A program made the position numbers and the translations under genes. From Anaerolineaceae bacterium UBA3924 (GTDB lineage: Bacteria; Chloroflexota; Anaerolineae; Anaerolineales; Anaerolineaceae), in the NCBI GenBank assembly GCA_002385985.1, contig DGEO01000007.1, positions 123,905 to 143,953 on the forward strand: DNA of 20,049 nt, read 5' to 3'. Below, in pieces: positions 19,969 to 20,049 of the stretch. Each line of letters starts with the position of its first letter. Within the stretch, counting starts at the first letter, position 1. The notes under the pieces were generated by a model that made no database searches, was not told where the DNA came from, and saw nothing but the letters and a program-made list of their open reading frames with translations.

Positions 19969-20049
19969 TTAACCGCCGATCTGGGTCATAAAACGCCCGG
20001 TAGGATAGGCGTGTTCCGCCAGGTGATGCTGGCGGGGCTTGCCTTCCAC
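19969..20049 (-). CDS. C-terminal end of an unidentified protein (5' part outside window)
   Basis: On the minus strand the frame is open from the window edge to TAA at 19971-19969, giving 26 residues that end RFMTQIGG. The position just beyond the upp terminator, as a convergent neighbour, fits the tight gene packing elsewhere in this window. The stretch is too short to recognise a family, and it could still be a chance open frame. Confidence 0.45.
   Translation of the reverse strand: MEGKPRQHHLAEHAYPTGRFMTQIGG

Overview
The window is about 20 kb of GC-rich, densely coding bacterial chromosome. It looks like a member of the Chloroflexota, most likely Anaerolineae-like. That assignment is an inference from the gene set and protein style: an endonuclease-type MutL, a family 5 (UdgB-type) uracil-DNA glycosylase, an LCP protein, a two-S1-domain protein and a CtpA-like protease. 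There is no rRNA, tRNA, CRISPR array, insertion sequence or recognisable prophage. Nearly all genes are housekeeping or information-processing genes, packed closely on both strands.

Layout. 1-198 is the C-terminal end of a sensor histidine kinase. 368-1453 is a lipoprotein of the LytR-CpsA-Psr family, followed by a terminator. 1593-2534 is a tyrosine-recombinase-fold protein that has lost most of its catalytic residues. It converges on tilS (3977-2541, minus). Divergent from tilS is a sirtuin (4081-4851), whose end overlaps the end of degV. degV and mutL form a minus-strand pair (7540-4848). Divergent from mutL is a plus-strand run of a HAD phosphatase, a 94-aa membrane protein and a CtpA/S41 protease (7662-9895). 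A consensus sigma-70-type promoter drives a two-S1-domain protein (10059-10901). The 362 bp before pyrG hold several inverted repeats, a terminator, and a strong hairpin just upstream of pyrG that may be an attenuator. pyrG (11264-12910) and eno (13021-14316, TTG start) follow. On the minus strand 14850-14362 encodes a peroxiredoxin-like protein with an in-frame TGA exactly at the first active-site cysteine, so it is a probable selenoprotein. Then come a SAM methyltransferase (plus), and on the minus strand the UDG, a cyclophilin, queA and ruvB (19177-15747). upp (19296-19922, plus) with its terminator and the end of an unidentified minus-strand gene close the window.

How the genes relate. 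mutL, ruvB and the UDG serve DNA repair. tilS and queA modify tRNA. pyrG, upp and possibly the HAD protein belong to pyrimidine nucleotide metabolism. CtpA, the cyclophilin, the LCP protein and the small membrane protein concern the envelope or protein quality. ruvB-queA is a familiar arrangement, here coupled by a 2-nt gap.

Most notable points. (1) The probable selenocysteine peroxiredoxin, with a SECIS-like hairpin directly after the TGA; ordinary gene calling would truncate it to about 114 residues. (2) Promoters for tilS, the HAD gene and ruvB whose predicted transcription start falls on or within one base of the start codon, implying leaderless mRNAs. (3) A conserved-looking but catalytically degenerate tyrosine recombinase with its own good promoter. 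(4) The structured pyrG leader. No clearly new multi-gene system was found.
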